DNA of 64,000 nucleotides from Cenococcum geophilum 1.58 (GCA_001692895.1 KV748215.1:124001-188000); one strand, 5' to 3'. Counted from the first letter of the stretch, positions 35,331 to 48,085 are shown. Notes: generated from the sequence alone by a model not told the origin. Numbers and translations are program-made.

Positions 35331-38300
35331 CTAATCAGTGGTTAACTTTATAGTTATGCCATAGAACAGCTAGGTATTCACCAAGAAGAGACAAGCCACT
35401 ATACTAGTGCTACTCGTGCTAAGGGAAGCTATCTTTTAAGGTTAGAACTAGTCCTAAACCTTAAATAGAACTCTTCCACGAATCTAAAAATCTAAAGGCT
35501 AAAACTGGTCCTAAGCCTTTCTAAGATTATAGATTCTTGCGTCCATTACGCAAAATAACACGCTTTATAAGTCTTCGCGATTTAAGGCCAGAACTAGTCC
35601 TAAGCCCTATAACCGCAAATACACGTTATAAACGCATACTAAACGACAAACGCATACTAAACGACAAACCCTATACTAATAACACTTCCCTCCCTCCGAA
35701 AATATGGCTACGCCTACCTTAAATAACTAGAAAGACTCCTTACTACTAGGGGTAGCTAAGCACACGAAACTTATTAATGAAGATTAGGACGAATTCGCCT
35801 TTAATATAATAACTTATACCACAAAATAAGTTAACGGCTTTCTCCTATACTATATTATATNCTACNAAAATAAANNCTANNCNNANTTANAACTATAGGA
35901 GTATTTTAGGGAGGATTTTATAGGATAGACTGCTAATACCTAGGCACTTAGCAACATTAATATTATTTAGGACTTTCGAGACTTCCTCTATAGGAATAGG
36001 GTATATATTACTAAAAATAGTAACCCAATTGCTAGCAATATTTAGGCCGTTATTATTAGTATAGAAGAACTAATATAGACGGAAGCTAAAATTATATATT
36101 AACTACGGAAACCTAAAAACAACCTATATTCTTTAAAAGGCAACTTTAATTTATATTAAAACCCCCAGAACGCTAACCCCCCACCTAGAGCTGCTCTCCC
36201 ACCTAGAGGTGCTCTCCTACTTAGAGTTACTCCGCCTCTACTTCCTCTACTCTAGCTAACCGGTAAGCCTTTACTATAAGAAGTTATAAATCTAATAAAG
36301 GTATATTCGGACGAAGAAAAGAAGTTTAGAGGAGAACTATACAATATACTTAGAGTAAAACTATAGGTCTTTTATAACTGTTATAATAAGGTTAGAATTT
36401 AACGCTACTAGTACTATTACGCTTTCTCTATTATATTAAAGGGACGGGCGGCAACATTCTATTACGACTATATTATAGGTAAAAACTATAACTTTAATAT
36501 AATGCTTTAGCTCACTAGAGCCCACTTTAAGACTAATAAGAATCGCCAACTTTATATATCTAAATAGCGGGAGACTATATTCTAGAGAGTTATTGCTTCT
36601 AACCCAATAAAGACTTATTTAGAATACCTTTAACTACTCTTTAATAAACTCTAAAAAATCTAATATGGCCTTACTAAAACTTACTAAAATAAGAACAGCT
36701 TAAGGGACTAGGTTATCTTAGCATGCCATAGCGTTCCTAAGTGCAACTTAGCGCTATATAAACCTATAAATACGTTTAAAGGAGTATATGCTAAGCTACG
36801 CTCTGCTATAGGTACTATAATATAAACACAAGAATCTTAACAGTTTTATACTAAAAACCCTACCTAACTAAGTATTCCTAACTAATATAATCATAACTAG
36901 ACTAATTAAATATATAGTGGCCGCGGTAGGGAATATAGAAGAGGGTATAATTAATATTAACTATAAGGTAATTATAGAGGTCCTTATAAAGGTTTATTTT
37001 AAAGTAATCGCCAAAAGAAATGCTACGTTTATAAGAAGCCAAATTGCTAGTTAACTAGACACTCCCTTAATAAGCGAAAAGAGGTATATAACAAGTTCCG
37101 TTAAAGTGTAAGAAATATTAGAAATTATAAGGTTATTATAGCCTACTTTTAAAGCTTCCTGGTTTAATATAAAGGCGTAAAAAACCTTAAAGGTAAGGTT
37201 AATAAGACTAAATAGCTCCTTATAGATATGGAAATTAAGAACTACTTACCTAACCAATACTTTACTAAGTATAGTAAGGTAAATAGTACACAAACTATCG
37301 CTGTCCTTAATAACCAATTTACGCTCCATTCTATTATAAAGTTAAATATCTTTAATAAGCCAAAGAAGAGCTTCGCGTTTTCCTTTAATAATAGATACTC
37401 GGCAAACGTCTTCTATAGTATTATACCGGATACTAGAGCCATAGGAGTATCTATAGTAGGAGAACCTTAAGTTTAAGCCCTTCAGCAGCTTAATAGCTTT
37501 GTTTAGATTAACTATTTAACGGCAGGCCAGTATACAATTCGTTTTAGCAAAGGTACTATAATCTCTTTCGGCACAATTAGGGTTTAAACCCCCTTAGGGT
37601 ACATTAGTTTTCACGTTATTCCTATAAACACTCCGTTTCTATTTTATATTAAAGATATAGATAAGTTAGGCGTTAGGCTTAATAACCTTAAAAATATACT
37701 TATTTAGGGAGACAATTAGGTGCCTATTATACGCAAATAGGGTCACCCCTAATTACTCCTTTATTAACTAGAAAAGAGTATTACTTAGAGCCACTTAACT
37801 AAGTTAGAATTACGCTAACTATACCGTCGTTTTAGCCACCCATCTGTTTATTAATTACTTAGGGTTCTTTAGCAAGTAGGCTATAAAGTTAAGGTTAAGG
37901 CAATTAAGCATCTTATAAAGTATTACTATTACTACTAAATAAACCAGAAGTCCCTTAGCCGATTTAAGTTTACCCTTAAAGATAACTACAACTTTAACTT
38001 CTATATTATTATTAACGTTATATATCTTAGCGGTAAGCCAGTACTCTAAGTTATTAACTTCTTAATCTCCTTCTAAGCCGCGCGTTTCTTAAAAGATATA
38101 TTAGCCAGAAACGCATAGGAGACCCTTTAGTTATGCTAGATTAATATCTATTTAGGACCCCCTAATTAAATCGTCTATAACGCAGGAAAGAACTTCTTAT
38201 TTATAAAGTTTTAATAATAGATAAAGGCAATAGCAATTAAGGTTAAGGAAGTCCCTATTAAGGCATATAATAGTATTAGAAAAGTAAAATAATATTACGC

Positions 38301-40739
38301 GCCATTACGCCGCATATATAAGATTATCTCTTTAGAACTAAAGAACGCTAGTAAAGAACTTACCTTATAAATAGCTATTAAAGCTATTAACAATTCCGCT
38401 AGCCTAGATAGACTCGTACCTACGTTACTAGTCTTTAGCGCCTACCCTTAAATAACTAATAATTCTTTACTATTTCCCTCCATTATATAATAAGCTAAGG
38501 CTATTCACAAGGTAATAAAGAAGGTGCGACGTCTCTACGCTACACGCTAGGTTAATAATATACTAGGAATAAGAAATAGCCCAAATACCTTAACTACGCT
38601 TAATCTGCTACTCTAATCTAAGGTATATATATGGCGTAAAAAGGGAGAATAGTTAGGCCTATACCAACTCATTATAATTAATGGTTAAACTTATACTATT
38701 TAGATGCCTCACGGACCTACTTAATTCCGTTTAACTATTATTAAGCCTTACTACAAAGATAACAATTCTAAGCCTTTACAGGATACCCTAGAAGATACCC
38801 TAGAAGAGAACTACAATTAATATACTTTAGAAGGCGACTACAATCCTAATACAATTATAGTAGATGCGCTACAACTATAACGCGGCAGAGGTCGCCTAAA
38901 GGAATTACGAAATTGCTAATATTTTGTTAATTTTAAAAAACAATATATTACCGCCATTAAGAATAGAGTTAAGTTATTAATGGCCTTTATAACAGCTAAG
39001 GAGAAGGCTAACTTTAAACTTGCAAAATAGCTCTAAAAGGAAGGTTATATTATAACTTTAGGAGCTCCTTTTTAAGCATCCAATAAGCAGGAGATTAATA
39101 GTCTTATTATAAGAGGAGTCTTTAAATTCAAGAAGTATAACCCTACTAAGTTTAATAGAGTTCGCATCTTTAAGTTAAGAATAGTTAATAAGATTAAGGG
39201 TAAAGCTACTAACGCCCTATTTAAGAAATCAAGGCTTGTTATTTAAGGCTATAATAATAATAGTAAGGAGGTAATTCTTACGCAGTCTCCCACGATTCAA
39301 CGAGCTAGTTAGTAAGTTATTATTACGCTAGCTCCCTCCTTAATAAAAAATAGAATAGTAGTTTATTTATAAGATATTACTTAAGCCTATACCCAATTAG
39401 AGACGCACCTTTAGCGCTTAATATTAGTATACCTTCTAGAGCAAATTCGCTACCAGTATCCTAAAGATATAATTATAGTTATGCTTAAGCCATTATATAG
39501 AATCGCAGAGGTAGGAACTCACTAGTAGGCTACCTACAGTAAGTACTATAAAGAGAAGCTTTTAATAACTACTTCTATATTTAATCCCTGCTTCCTTATT
39601 ATAACCACAGGAACTCTATTTAGAATTATTGGTATATAAACTAATAATATAATTATCTTAGGGGACGACCAATTCTTAGCTCTTAAAGAAGATAAGCTAG
39701 TAAAAGTAAATCTTATAGTAAAGCTAAAAGAAAAGCTTAATTTAATAATACTATTACTCTTTAATAAATGCATCCTCTCCCTAAATAAGGATTCTATTAC
39801 TTTACGCTAGAAGGGTTAAGGTAAAAAGATTAATATTATTAACGTTAATTCCCTAAAGTAAGAATATGTAGAGTAACGCGCTTATAGAGCTTATATTACT
39901 TTTATCTATTAACCTAAGGCTTTATTTAATCTCTTTATTACCGCCTAATACTAGAAACTAACTAAGGATAACGTTCTTACCCTAAATAAACGTCTTTTTT
40001 AGTAAATAAACCATCTTAATTGGGGACTACTCTACGTGCCTATTAATCTTCCTACTGCTAAGCTCTTTGTATTTATTAATAGATCGTTTATAAATAATAA
40101 AGATTTTAGCTCCTAACTAGGATATAAGATTATTATCGCAAACGAATCTACTAAAGAGAATAACTTCACAATCCACGGTAATCTTATTTATTAAAGCTTA
40201 ACTAAAAGTAAGCGCGTTACTTAAAGCATTCTAGCGTTAGAGATATATGGAATAGTTGGCGGAGTTAATATAGTAATTATAATTAGAACTACCCTTAAGA
40301 TAATTATAGACCGACTTAAATTTCCCGCTATTCCTATAATTATATACACCGACTTATATTCCCTCTATAAGTATTTAGTTAAGCTTAGTACTATAAAGGA
40401 GAAACGCCTTATAATTAATATTATGGCACTTCGGCAGTCCTATAAGTGTTAAAAACTCTTTAAGATCTAATAGATTAATGGCTAAGATAACCCGGTAGAT
40501 ATAATAATAAAAGTAAACCTAAATAAGGCATTAGAGACGTTTATTAATATAAATACTCTATATATATAAGTTAAAGGTTAGGTTAAAAGGGAAATTTAAA
40601 GAAGTTAAGATCTTATAAAACTTTAACCGCCGGTTAAAGTTATTTAAGTGGTTAAATTTATGCTAAGAGCGCCGCGCCTAATCGATTCGGGTGGCGGTAT
40701 AGAGTTCTGCCGATACTAGTCGTTAAGCTAGCTAATTAG

Positions 40740-40766
40740 GATTTTCTATCCCCGGGATAGAAAATC
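40740..40766. repeat. Near-perfect palindrome in the Copia 3' region
   Basis: Arms GATTTTCTATCCC and GGGATAGAAAATC with one base between them, downstream of the RNase H relic. Its role is unknown. Confidence 0.9.
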
Positions 40767-40976
40767 GCCATTAGCTCGCTTACTACTAGCGCCTTAGCGG
40801 CCCCTATATCTTTACGTTATCCGCTAAATCCTACCAACTGCCGCATTATCGCATATTGTCGCATATTATTTAGTATTATTATACACTGTCTAGTATTATT
40901 ATACACTATTAGGTATTATTATATCCTATCTATTTATATATATATAGATGGCAACTATAAAAAGAAGAGTTGCTAG

Positions 40977-41140
40977 TGTTGGGAATAAGGCAAGTTACCG
41001 TTACGTGTTGACATGGCCCTAGCGCGGTAAGGAACCTTAAGTTCCTCACCCCTTTCCTTATTCCTATTAAGAATTAAGAATAACAACCATTATACTATCT
41101 ACGAACCGTAGCTACGTAATATCCCCTTATAAGTCCAACA
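40977..41140 (+). repeat. Copia 3' LTR
   Basis: 164 bp, TGTTGGGAAT...AGTCCAACA; partner of 35167-35330 and followed by the ATAAT target duplication. Confidence 0.93.
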
Positions 41141-41145
41141 ATAAT

Positions 41146-41759
41146 ATTTCTAGATATATAATTAAAGTAATATAAATACTTGATTTTTGTTACTCTTTTA
41201 GTATATATTATATAATTATATTTAAACTCTAACGTATTTAGTAAGCAAGCCGGCTATATAAATATTTGGGCCACCTACTACGCTATTAAGGGCAAATATT
41301 GCAAGTTACTTAACCATAAATAATTATATTAAGTATAGCTGTCTACTACCTACTAGTTTAACATCTAGGGCACGTATATACTACACTTACGTACTACGAA
41401 TTACGGCTGCTTAGCTACTATATTTGCTATAGGCTCCTTACGCCTAGTTTAGGCGGATTATATATGAGATAGGCCCTCTACTCCTATTAAAACACCCCCC
41501 TTAGCTATATACGTACGTTTAGTAACGCTACTACTTTTTCCAAACGCTAAAAGTACGAATTTCGTGCTTTATAGGTTATGCCTTAGCCTTATATAGTAGC
41601 TCTTAAGAGGGAAGCTGTAGCCTACTTATACTGCCCTATAGTATTTTACTACTCCTTAGCTTATTCCCTTAACTCTATTACTACAAGTTAACTAGGTTAT
41701 ATCTCTTTAGCTAGTTAACCTAAGATATTTTATCTATCTTTATTAAAAATCCGATTATA
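41146..41759. other. AT-rich spacer; nothing recognised
   Basis: RIP-like sequence between the Copia element and the HET-NACHT-WD40 relic. It would contain the promoter of that gene if the start at 41760 is right. Confidence 0.4.
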
Positions 41760-44462
41760 ATACGCCTTTTAAAGCTTACTAATACTAGCGAGTTTACATA
41801 GTATAGGTTTGTTAGCAATTAGATCCTACCCTATATTATTCTTTTATATACTTAGGGGGCGGATTATAATAAGGTTAGCTTTAAAGACTTAATAAAGGGT
41901 ACTAGTAAAAATAAGACTAGCTATATAAAGATCTATTTCTATATATAGTAAGCTATTAATAACGGTCTATAGTTCTCTTAAGTAGATACTTACTATATTA
42001 ATAAATTAAACAGTACCGAACTTTAAGAGGCTATTAACTCTATATTTCGGTAGTACCAAAATATAGCTAAATACTACGTATGTCTGTTAGACATTTTAAC
42101 CAGTAGCTTTATTAAGAATAGTTAGTTCTCTATATAGAAGTAGAAACCAGCCTTTTAGAAAAGCAGATGGTTTACTTAGGATTAGACACTTTAAGAGCTC
42201 ATTACTCCGGTATTAGTTAAAATTTTCTCTTAACAGAATAAGCGACTTAGTAATTAAAAATTACTAAAAAAACTCTTTATAAAATAACAGGAATTGCCGT
42301 TTAAGCTATTTAAGAAAGCCTCCTATTTTATTTTAGTGTTAAGGAGCGAATATTATAGTTAGTAAAACGCGAAATAAAACGCGAAGAAGACGCAGCATAC
42401 CCTCTATTAGGTATTTTTAATATCTATATATCGCTAATCTACGGCAAAGGGTAGGAGAAAGCGCTAGATCGACTCTAAAGAGAGATTAAAAATAATAACT
42501 TAATTAAGTTGCCGATTGCTAAAGGCGTATTCTTTAACTCTTATATAGAGGAATATAATACAAAATATCTTCTAAGCACTTAAACTAAGTTGCTATATTA
42601 TATAATAGAATAGGCAAAGGATAGAAATAGCAAGCCTTTATTTTAGCTAAAAGGTAGAGTTGGTATTGGAAAGTCTACAATTACACGGACTATTGCCCAG
42701 TCGTTTACCACTAATACCCAGCTAGGCATAAGCTTTTTCTTTAAAAAGGGCAAGAGCAAATATAGAAATGCTATATAATTTTTCACCACTATCGCAACTA
42801 ATCTTAGTACCTATATACTAGGGATGGTACTAGGTATTAAGAAGGCCATTAATGCTAATTCTATTATTTTAGAAAAGATGCTAAAGGATCAGTTTAAGAA
42901 GTTAATCCTATAGCTACTATTAGAAGTAAATTAAGCCCCTTTATATACTTTAGGGTTGGTTATTATAGTAGATATATTAGACAAATGTAAGTGAAAAGAA
43001 GATGTTTAACTAATCCTTTAACTTCTTACACGAGCTAGGGATATCTAACTAGTATTATTTTAGGTTTTCGTAATAAGCAGAGTAGAGCTCCTTATTAATT
43101 TTAGTTTTAAATAAAAATTAAATAAAACGTATTAAGATATTCTTCTTTATAAAGTATAAAAGGAAATAATTAAGGGCGATATAACCATTTTCTGAGAATA
43201 TAAGCTTAAAGAGATTGGGATATGGCGCTCGCTATCTACTAGATTGGCCTACTAAGGACTAAATCAAAGTATTAGCCTAGATGGCTATCCCGCTTTTTAT
43301 CTCACTACTATAGCCTATTAATATACTGGAGATAAACGAGATAACCCTATAAAACGCTTAAATATCGTGCTTAGGTATTAGAAAATAGTCTCTAAACTTA
43401 ATAAGACTATCTCTTTACAAAGGTAAGGAGGATAAGAAAAGGTAGACTAGCGAGTTCCAAGAAATAGTTAGAAGTATTATTATTCTAAAAAGTCTACTCT
43501 CTCTTATCTTACTTATATATCTCCTTAGTATTTTTAAAAACAATATTAGCTACTAGCTAGACTCTCTATACTCTTTTCTTAGCATTTTTAATAATAAGGA
43601 TATACCTATAAGGCTTTTATATTTATCTTTCTATAAATTCCTTATTAATTCTTAAAAGTAGGGGAAGAGTCTATTTTAGGTAGACGGGAAAGAAATATAT
43701 AGAAGGTTAGCATCCTAGTGCCTTAAACTAATGTTTAGTTTAAAAGGCCTATAATAAAATATATGCAACATTCTAATACTTAGGGCTCTAAAAAGCGAGA
43801 TTAATAAAAGATAATAGCTTGCTATTTACTACCCAGGTTATAATATACTTGCTATTATTAGGTACACTATCTAGAGTAAAGTAAACGCTATATCTATAAC
43901 GGGAACTCCATCTACCTCTATCTTTAAAAGTATTTCCTTTACTAGCTAAAAGCTGTAAGCCTTATTAGAGAGGTATATAAATTAATTTATATAATTTATA
44001 GCCTATAGGCGCTTGCATACGTAAGACTTATTTAATTATTTAATTTTATTGCTATACTTACCTATAATATAGTTAGATAAGAGTACTAGCTTAAGCTTTC
44101 TTTATAATACTAAGCGATTTACACTATAGTTCCAATCTCTATTATAAAATGTCCCTTTATAGGTCTATTTATCGGCCCTTATTTTTGCTCTAGAGATAAG
44201 TAAAATATAGAAGATATTTACCAACTATATTCTGGGGTAGGTTAATAGGCCATTAAAAATAGAAGATAACTGGGATTCTTATTATAGCATACTAAAGGGC
44301 TATTCTAGCTAAGTCTGCCACGTAGCCTTCTTACTAGATAGCTAGCTAGTAGCGTCTATATCTAGTAATAAGACTATATAGCTATGGGATACAGCAATAG
44401 GGTCTTGCTATAGTATACTTAAAGGCTATTCCGGCTTAGTCCGCTACGTAACCTTCTTGCTA

Positions 44463-46570
44463 AACCTTTACCGCACATGCAACCTTACCAAAAGGTAGCG
44501 CCACACTCTAAAACTTACGCATACCCATCTTACCATCAAAAACAATTGATTTTCCAACTTTCAAGACCTAATTCCTACCGCCTAGCGAGCTAGAGGTGGA
44601 TTTATTTGTCATTTTACCCCCTTATCCCAACAGAAAATTTTCTCTAGGGGTGGTCCTAGCTTATAAGCGAGGCACGGACAGGAACACCAAAACCACTACT
44701 ACTACCACCAATACCAATACCAATAGGGGCTAGTCTTTCTACTCCCTTTTAGCCTAATCTCCCCAGAAATCTTCTAGTAGGATTAGTAAGGAGAAAGGTA
44801 TAAGGGTAGAAAAAAAAAACTAGGAAACCCCCCTATAAGATGCCAAAGTCTAATAGGCATAAAAAAAAACCTCCTATAGAAATAAGTGATAATGAGTCTA
44901 CGACTACATTCACTTTTTCTGCCCCTTCTCCTTCTCCTGGCCTATTTGGGACAGGAGAAAAAAGAGGACATCCTCAGTCTTCTACTGAAAAAGAAAACCA
45001 AAAACCTGCAAAAAAGACAACAAAATTAATGACTTTTACGGCTGGTATACCTAGTATATCTTTCCCTCCCCTTTCTCCTAAACAACACCTATAAAAGGCC
45101 CTAGAAAGCCTAATACAGGCCTATAAAGGGCTAGAAGAAGAAGAAAAAGAAGAAGAAAAAGAACAAGTTAAACAGCTAGAGGACTATACACGGAGTATTC
45201 TAGCAGGAGAAAATCCCTTTATAAAAGGAAAAGAAAAGGCAAAAGATATCCTACAAGGATTAGTCGAAGAAGTAAGAGCTCTCCGTAAGGAGGTAGCTCC
45301 TACTAAGGAAACCTACGCAGAGAGACTAAAGAAGAACCTCCCTTCCTCGTCCCCCCTGCCCTCCTTACCAACACCATCTCCTACCCCTTCTACTTCTACT
45401 AGAAGTAAGAAAAAGCAGCTATAAGAAAGGAAGCTAGTCCTTATTACAGACCAAAAGGACTAACCTCTAGATACCTTCTCTATACGAAACAAAGTCAATC
45501 AACTATTTGCATCAAAACTGCAAGTAGAAAAACCTGTTTTAGCATCCATAGCTAGAACTAAAGGAAAACAAAATATTCTTCTTATAACTACGGAAGAGTA
45601 TAATGCGGATTTCCTAGTTAAATATAAGGAAATCTGGCATAATTGCTTTACTTTTCAAAGAGAACAAAAACTAGAACTATGGGTTCAAATTATAGCCCAT
45701 AGGGTTCCTACCCTACCTTTCCTAGGAGAAGGAGGCTCTAAGCTTCTAAAAGAAGAAATTGAGACCTTTAATCCTATAAGGATANAAGGACTACCTAGAT
45801 GGATCTCATCTAGTATAAAAAGACACGATCNACAGACCAGATTCGGCTCTATAGTTTTTACTATAGAAAACGAAGAAAAAAGACAAGAAATCCTTAAGTA
45901 AAAAGAGATATCAATTGCAGGTACAGCTACTAAGGTAGTAAAATACCTCGAAGTCTCTCCTACTACACAGTATACGAGCTGCCAAAAATTTGGCCATATA
46001 GGAGATAGGTGCTCTACTAGGGCCTATAGATACTATACGGCTGCACATTTATCTAAAGACCATTCCTGTTCTACCTATATAATAACAGGCAAGCCTTGCC
46101 AGCATACTACCCCTCTTTNCATTAATTGTAAAGAAAAACACTTTGCTAATAGTAAAGACTGCAAGACTCTTAAAGCTGCTAAACTAGTATGTAAAGAAGA
46201 TTCTATGGAAGAATAAAAACAGATAGGATTCTAGAAGGAGGCAACTCCTACTAGGCTCTTAAAATGATATTAGAGAGCAAAAGGACAGAAATAAATTGTA
46301 AAAGGACAGGGACAGGGGTTAGGATTTCTTATAGTTTTTCTTACCATTTTCTTATTCCCTAGTAGTTGTAGTATCTTAGTATTTTACTAGGAAACTATAA
46401 ACTCCTAATTTAGGGGTTTATAAACTACTAGGACATAGCTACTAGTATATATTAAGCTGCCTAGAAAGGATTTATATATATAGAACTATAGCGCCATAGC
46501 CTAGAGGCTGCATGCGTAGTATTGTACGTAGTATAATATAACGGACCGAAAAAAAAAAAAAAAAAAAAAA
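44463..46570 (+). mobile_element. LINE-type element, 2.1 kb, ORF1 only, with poly(A) tail
   Basis: It is flanked by an 11-bp target duplication, CCTTCTTGCTA (44452-44462 and 46571-46581), and ends in about 22 A. It carries an ORF1-like gene (44840-46216) but no reverse transcriptase; only about 330 bp follow ORF1. Composition is less TA-rich than the surrounding relic, so it is either a later arrival or was hit less by RIP. A few N bases occur at 45785, 45831 and 46119. Confidence 0.9.
44840..46216 (+). pseudogene. LINE ORF1 (Gag-like, CCHC zinc knuckles), four stops
   Basis: One continuous frame of 458 codons from ATG 44840 to TAA 46214, interrupted only by TAA at 45092, 45422, 45461 and 45899. 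All four can be explained by CAA-to-TAA. The N-terminus is basic and Ser/Pro-rich (MPKSNRHKKKPP), with a Glu-rich coiled region near codons 95-115. The C-terminal part carries CCHC-like knuckles: CQKFGHIGDRC (about 45980-46015), HLSKDHSC, and INCKEKHFANSKDC (about 46120-46165). This layout is that of ORF1 of Tad/I-type LINEs, an RNA-binding protein needed for retrotransposition. Confidence 0.82.
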
Positions 46571-47330
46571 CCTTCTTGCTAGGTGGCTAACTAGTAGCAT
46601 TTATATCTAGTAATAAGACTATATAGCTATAGGATATAGTAACGGGGTCTTACTATGCACGCTTAAAGGCTATTCCGGCTCGGCCTACTATATAGCCTTT
46701 TTATTAAATAGCTAGCTAGTAGCGTTTATATCCAGTAATAAGACTATATGGCTATGGGGTATAGTAATAAGGTCTTACCATAGCATGCTTAAGGGCTATT
46801 CTAACCTAGTCTACTACGTAGCATTTTCGCTAATTGGCTAGCTAGTAGTGTCTATATCTGATAACAAGACTATACGGCTATAGGATATAGTAATAGGGTC
46901 TTACTGTAGTACGCTTAAGGGCTATTCTAACTTGGTTTACTGTATAGCTTTCTTAGCGGATAGCTAGCTAGTAGCGTCTACATTTAATAATAAGACTATA
47001 CGACTATAGGATATAGCAATAGGGTCTTACTACAATACACTTAAGGGCTATTCTAACTTAGGCTTTAATATAGCTTTAATACTAAACAACTAGTATCTAA
47101 TAACACCTCTTCCTTCGCTTCCCTTAAGAAGTCTTCCCTTTTAGGTGAAAGAGCTACCTACTATCTTTATAAATAACTAATAGATGGGCTCTATTATAGG
47201 GGATTTACTTTAGCTTCTGCCTAAATATTAACTAAGCTATACGGCTGTTTATAGAAACGTGATTTATATAGGATATTTATTAAGTCGTATAACCTTACTT
47301 TAATTTTATCTAGATGAAATAGTAAAGTAG

Positions 47331-47664
47331 TTAGCGCTTATAGACTTATTTAGAAGCTAGCAATAATTTTATTTATCCTTATCTTTTAATAATCTTTATT
47401 TTATAAAGGGGTCCGGGGGACTATATATATTTATATTATAAAAGGGCCTCTTCTAGCAGATTTTCTTAATTCTATTTTAGTTAAAGCTAGCTTTTAGGGA
47501 TTCTATAAGTTTTTAAAAAACGTAATAATATTATATATGGTAAGGTACTTATCCCTTTACTACGCTAATATGGAGGGCGGCCGACCTGCTCTAGCTACAC
47601 CCCTATTTTTATAGCGTTTCCTAAATATTAGCGCGGTTAAAGCTATAATTTACTTTATATATAG
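47331..47664. other. 3' flank of the HET-NACHT-WD40 relic; nothing recognised
   Basis: AT-rich sequence up to the TATAG target duplication of element C. No coding signal. Confidence 0.4.
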
Positions 47665-48085
47665 TGTTACGGACGCTTTAAGTATAATGTTATAACTACT
47701 TGGAGAGGAGTCGGAAGAAGCTAGTTAGTTAATATAAGCACGGTCCAAAATGGAACCCGTAAAACCATATAATGAGGAATAGTAGCTAAAGTCACATAAG
47801 GTGCTATAAAAAAAACGTAAGGAACAAAGGAAACTTACATACCTTACGTATAAAACGTATATTATATATAAGAAGGATTTTATAGGAGTACGGTTGTGTA
47901 TTTAAGGACCCTTAATCCCTACCTAGATAGTTCTTTCCTTATAGTAATTCTTAGAATATAATTAGAGTTAATCTGTTAGGCAACTACTCCACTAGTTATT
48001 ATTACGTTGTTAACTTACTTATAATACCTACACACCTAGCCTATTAATAAGTCCACCGTAGTTCTTACTACAAGGCTTCGTTATA
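47665..48085 (+). repeat. Element C 5' LTR
   Basis: 421 bp, begins TGTTACGGACGC and ends ...CTTCGTTATA (ancestral ...CCGTTACA, as kept in element A). Followed by TAATTACTACTAC in the primer-binding position. Confidence 0.92.

Larger units (their letters stand above)
35167..41140 (+). mobile_element. Ty1/Copia element with both LTRs, RIP-degraded
   Basis: Two 164-bp LTRs (TGTCGGGAAT...AGTCCAACA) flank a 5.6-kb interior. The 5-bp target duplication ATAAT is exact (35162-35166 and 41141-41145). The interior reads in Copia order on the plus strand: a zinc knuckle of QRKCYVYKKPNC type near 37015-37050, and GAG-pre-integrase (LYRRFSHPSVY) near 37820-37850. The integrase region includes DILARNA and YLGPPN...NAGKNF near 38090-38190. 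RT begins near 39280 (QSPTIQRAS), and RNase H lies near 40340-40500 (YKYLVKLSTIKEKRLIINIMALRQ-like). Many TAA/TAG stops interrupt it. Several N bases occur at 35861-35890. Confidence 0.9.
44255..47090 (+). repeat. WD40 array of about five 126-bp units (LINE removed)
   Basis: A conserved AATAAGACTATA anchor marks each 42-codon unit, at 44371, 46616, 46741, 46867 and 46993 (position of AGACT). Spacing is 126, 125, 126 and 126 bp once the LINE and one target duplication are removed. Each unit reads like LxGYSxxVxxVAF...ASxSSNKTIxLWDTAxGSCxxxLKG, a WD40 repeat. The units remain very alike at DNA level, as in het-d/e/r genes. Confidence 0.88.
41760..47330 (+). pseudogene. HET-NACHT-WD40 (het-d/het-e type) gene, RIP-destroyed and split by a LINE
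   Basis: The original start appears at 41760 as ATA (IRLLKLTNTSEF; the family begins M-R-L-L). A HET domain follows to about 42450: GADYNKVSFKDLIKG (41850-41910), VDTYYINKLNSTEL and EAINSIFR-YQN (41970-42060), KSRWFT and ELITPVLVKIFS (42150-42230). NACHT has a Walker A of GRVGIGKST (42653-42679), TIAQSFTTNTQLGISFFFKK and a Walker B of VIIVDILDKC (about 42950-42990), then ILRLLYLSFYKFLI-like and KEIYRRLAS segments to about 43720. WD40 repeats occupy 44255-44462 and 46571-47090. A tail, TAVYRNVIYIGYLLSRITLL, ends at TAG 47328-47330. Stops fit C-to-T and G-to-A change. Podospora relatives control vegetative incompatibility. The LINE at 44463-46570 interrupts the WD40 array. Confidence 0.88.
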
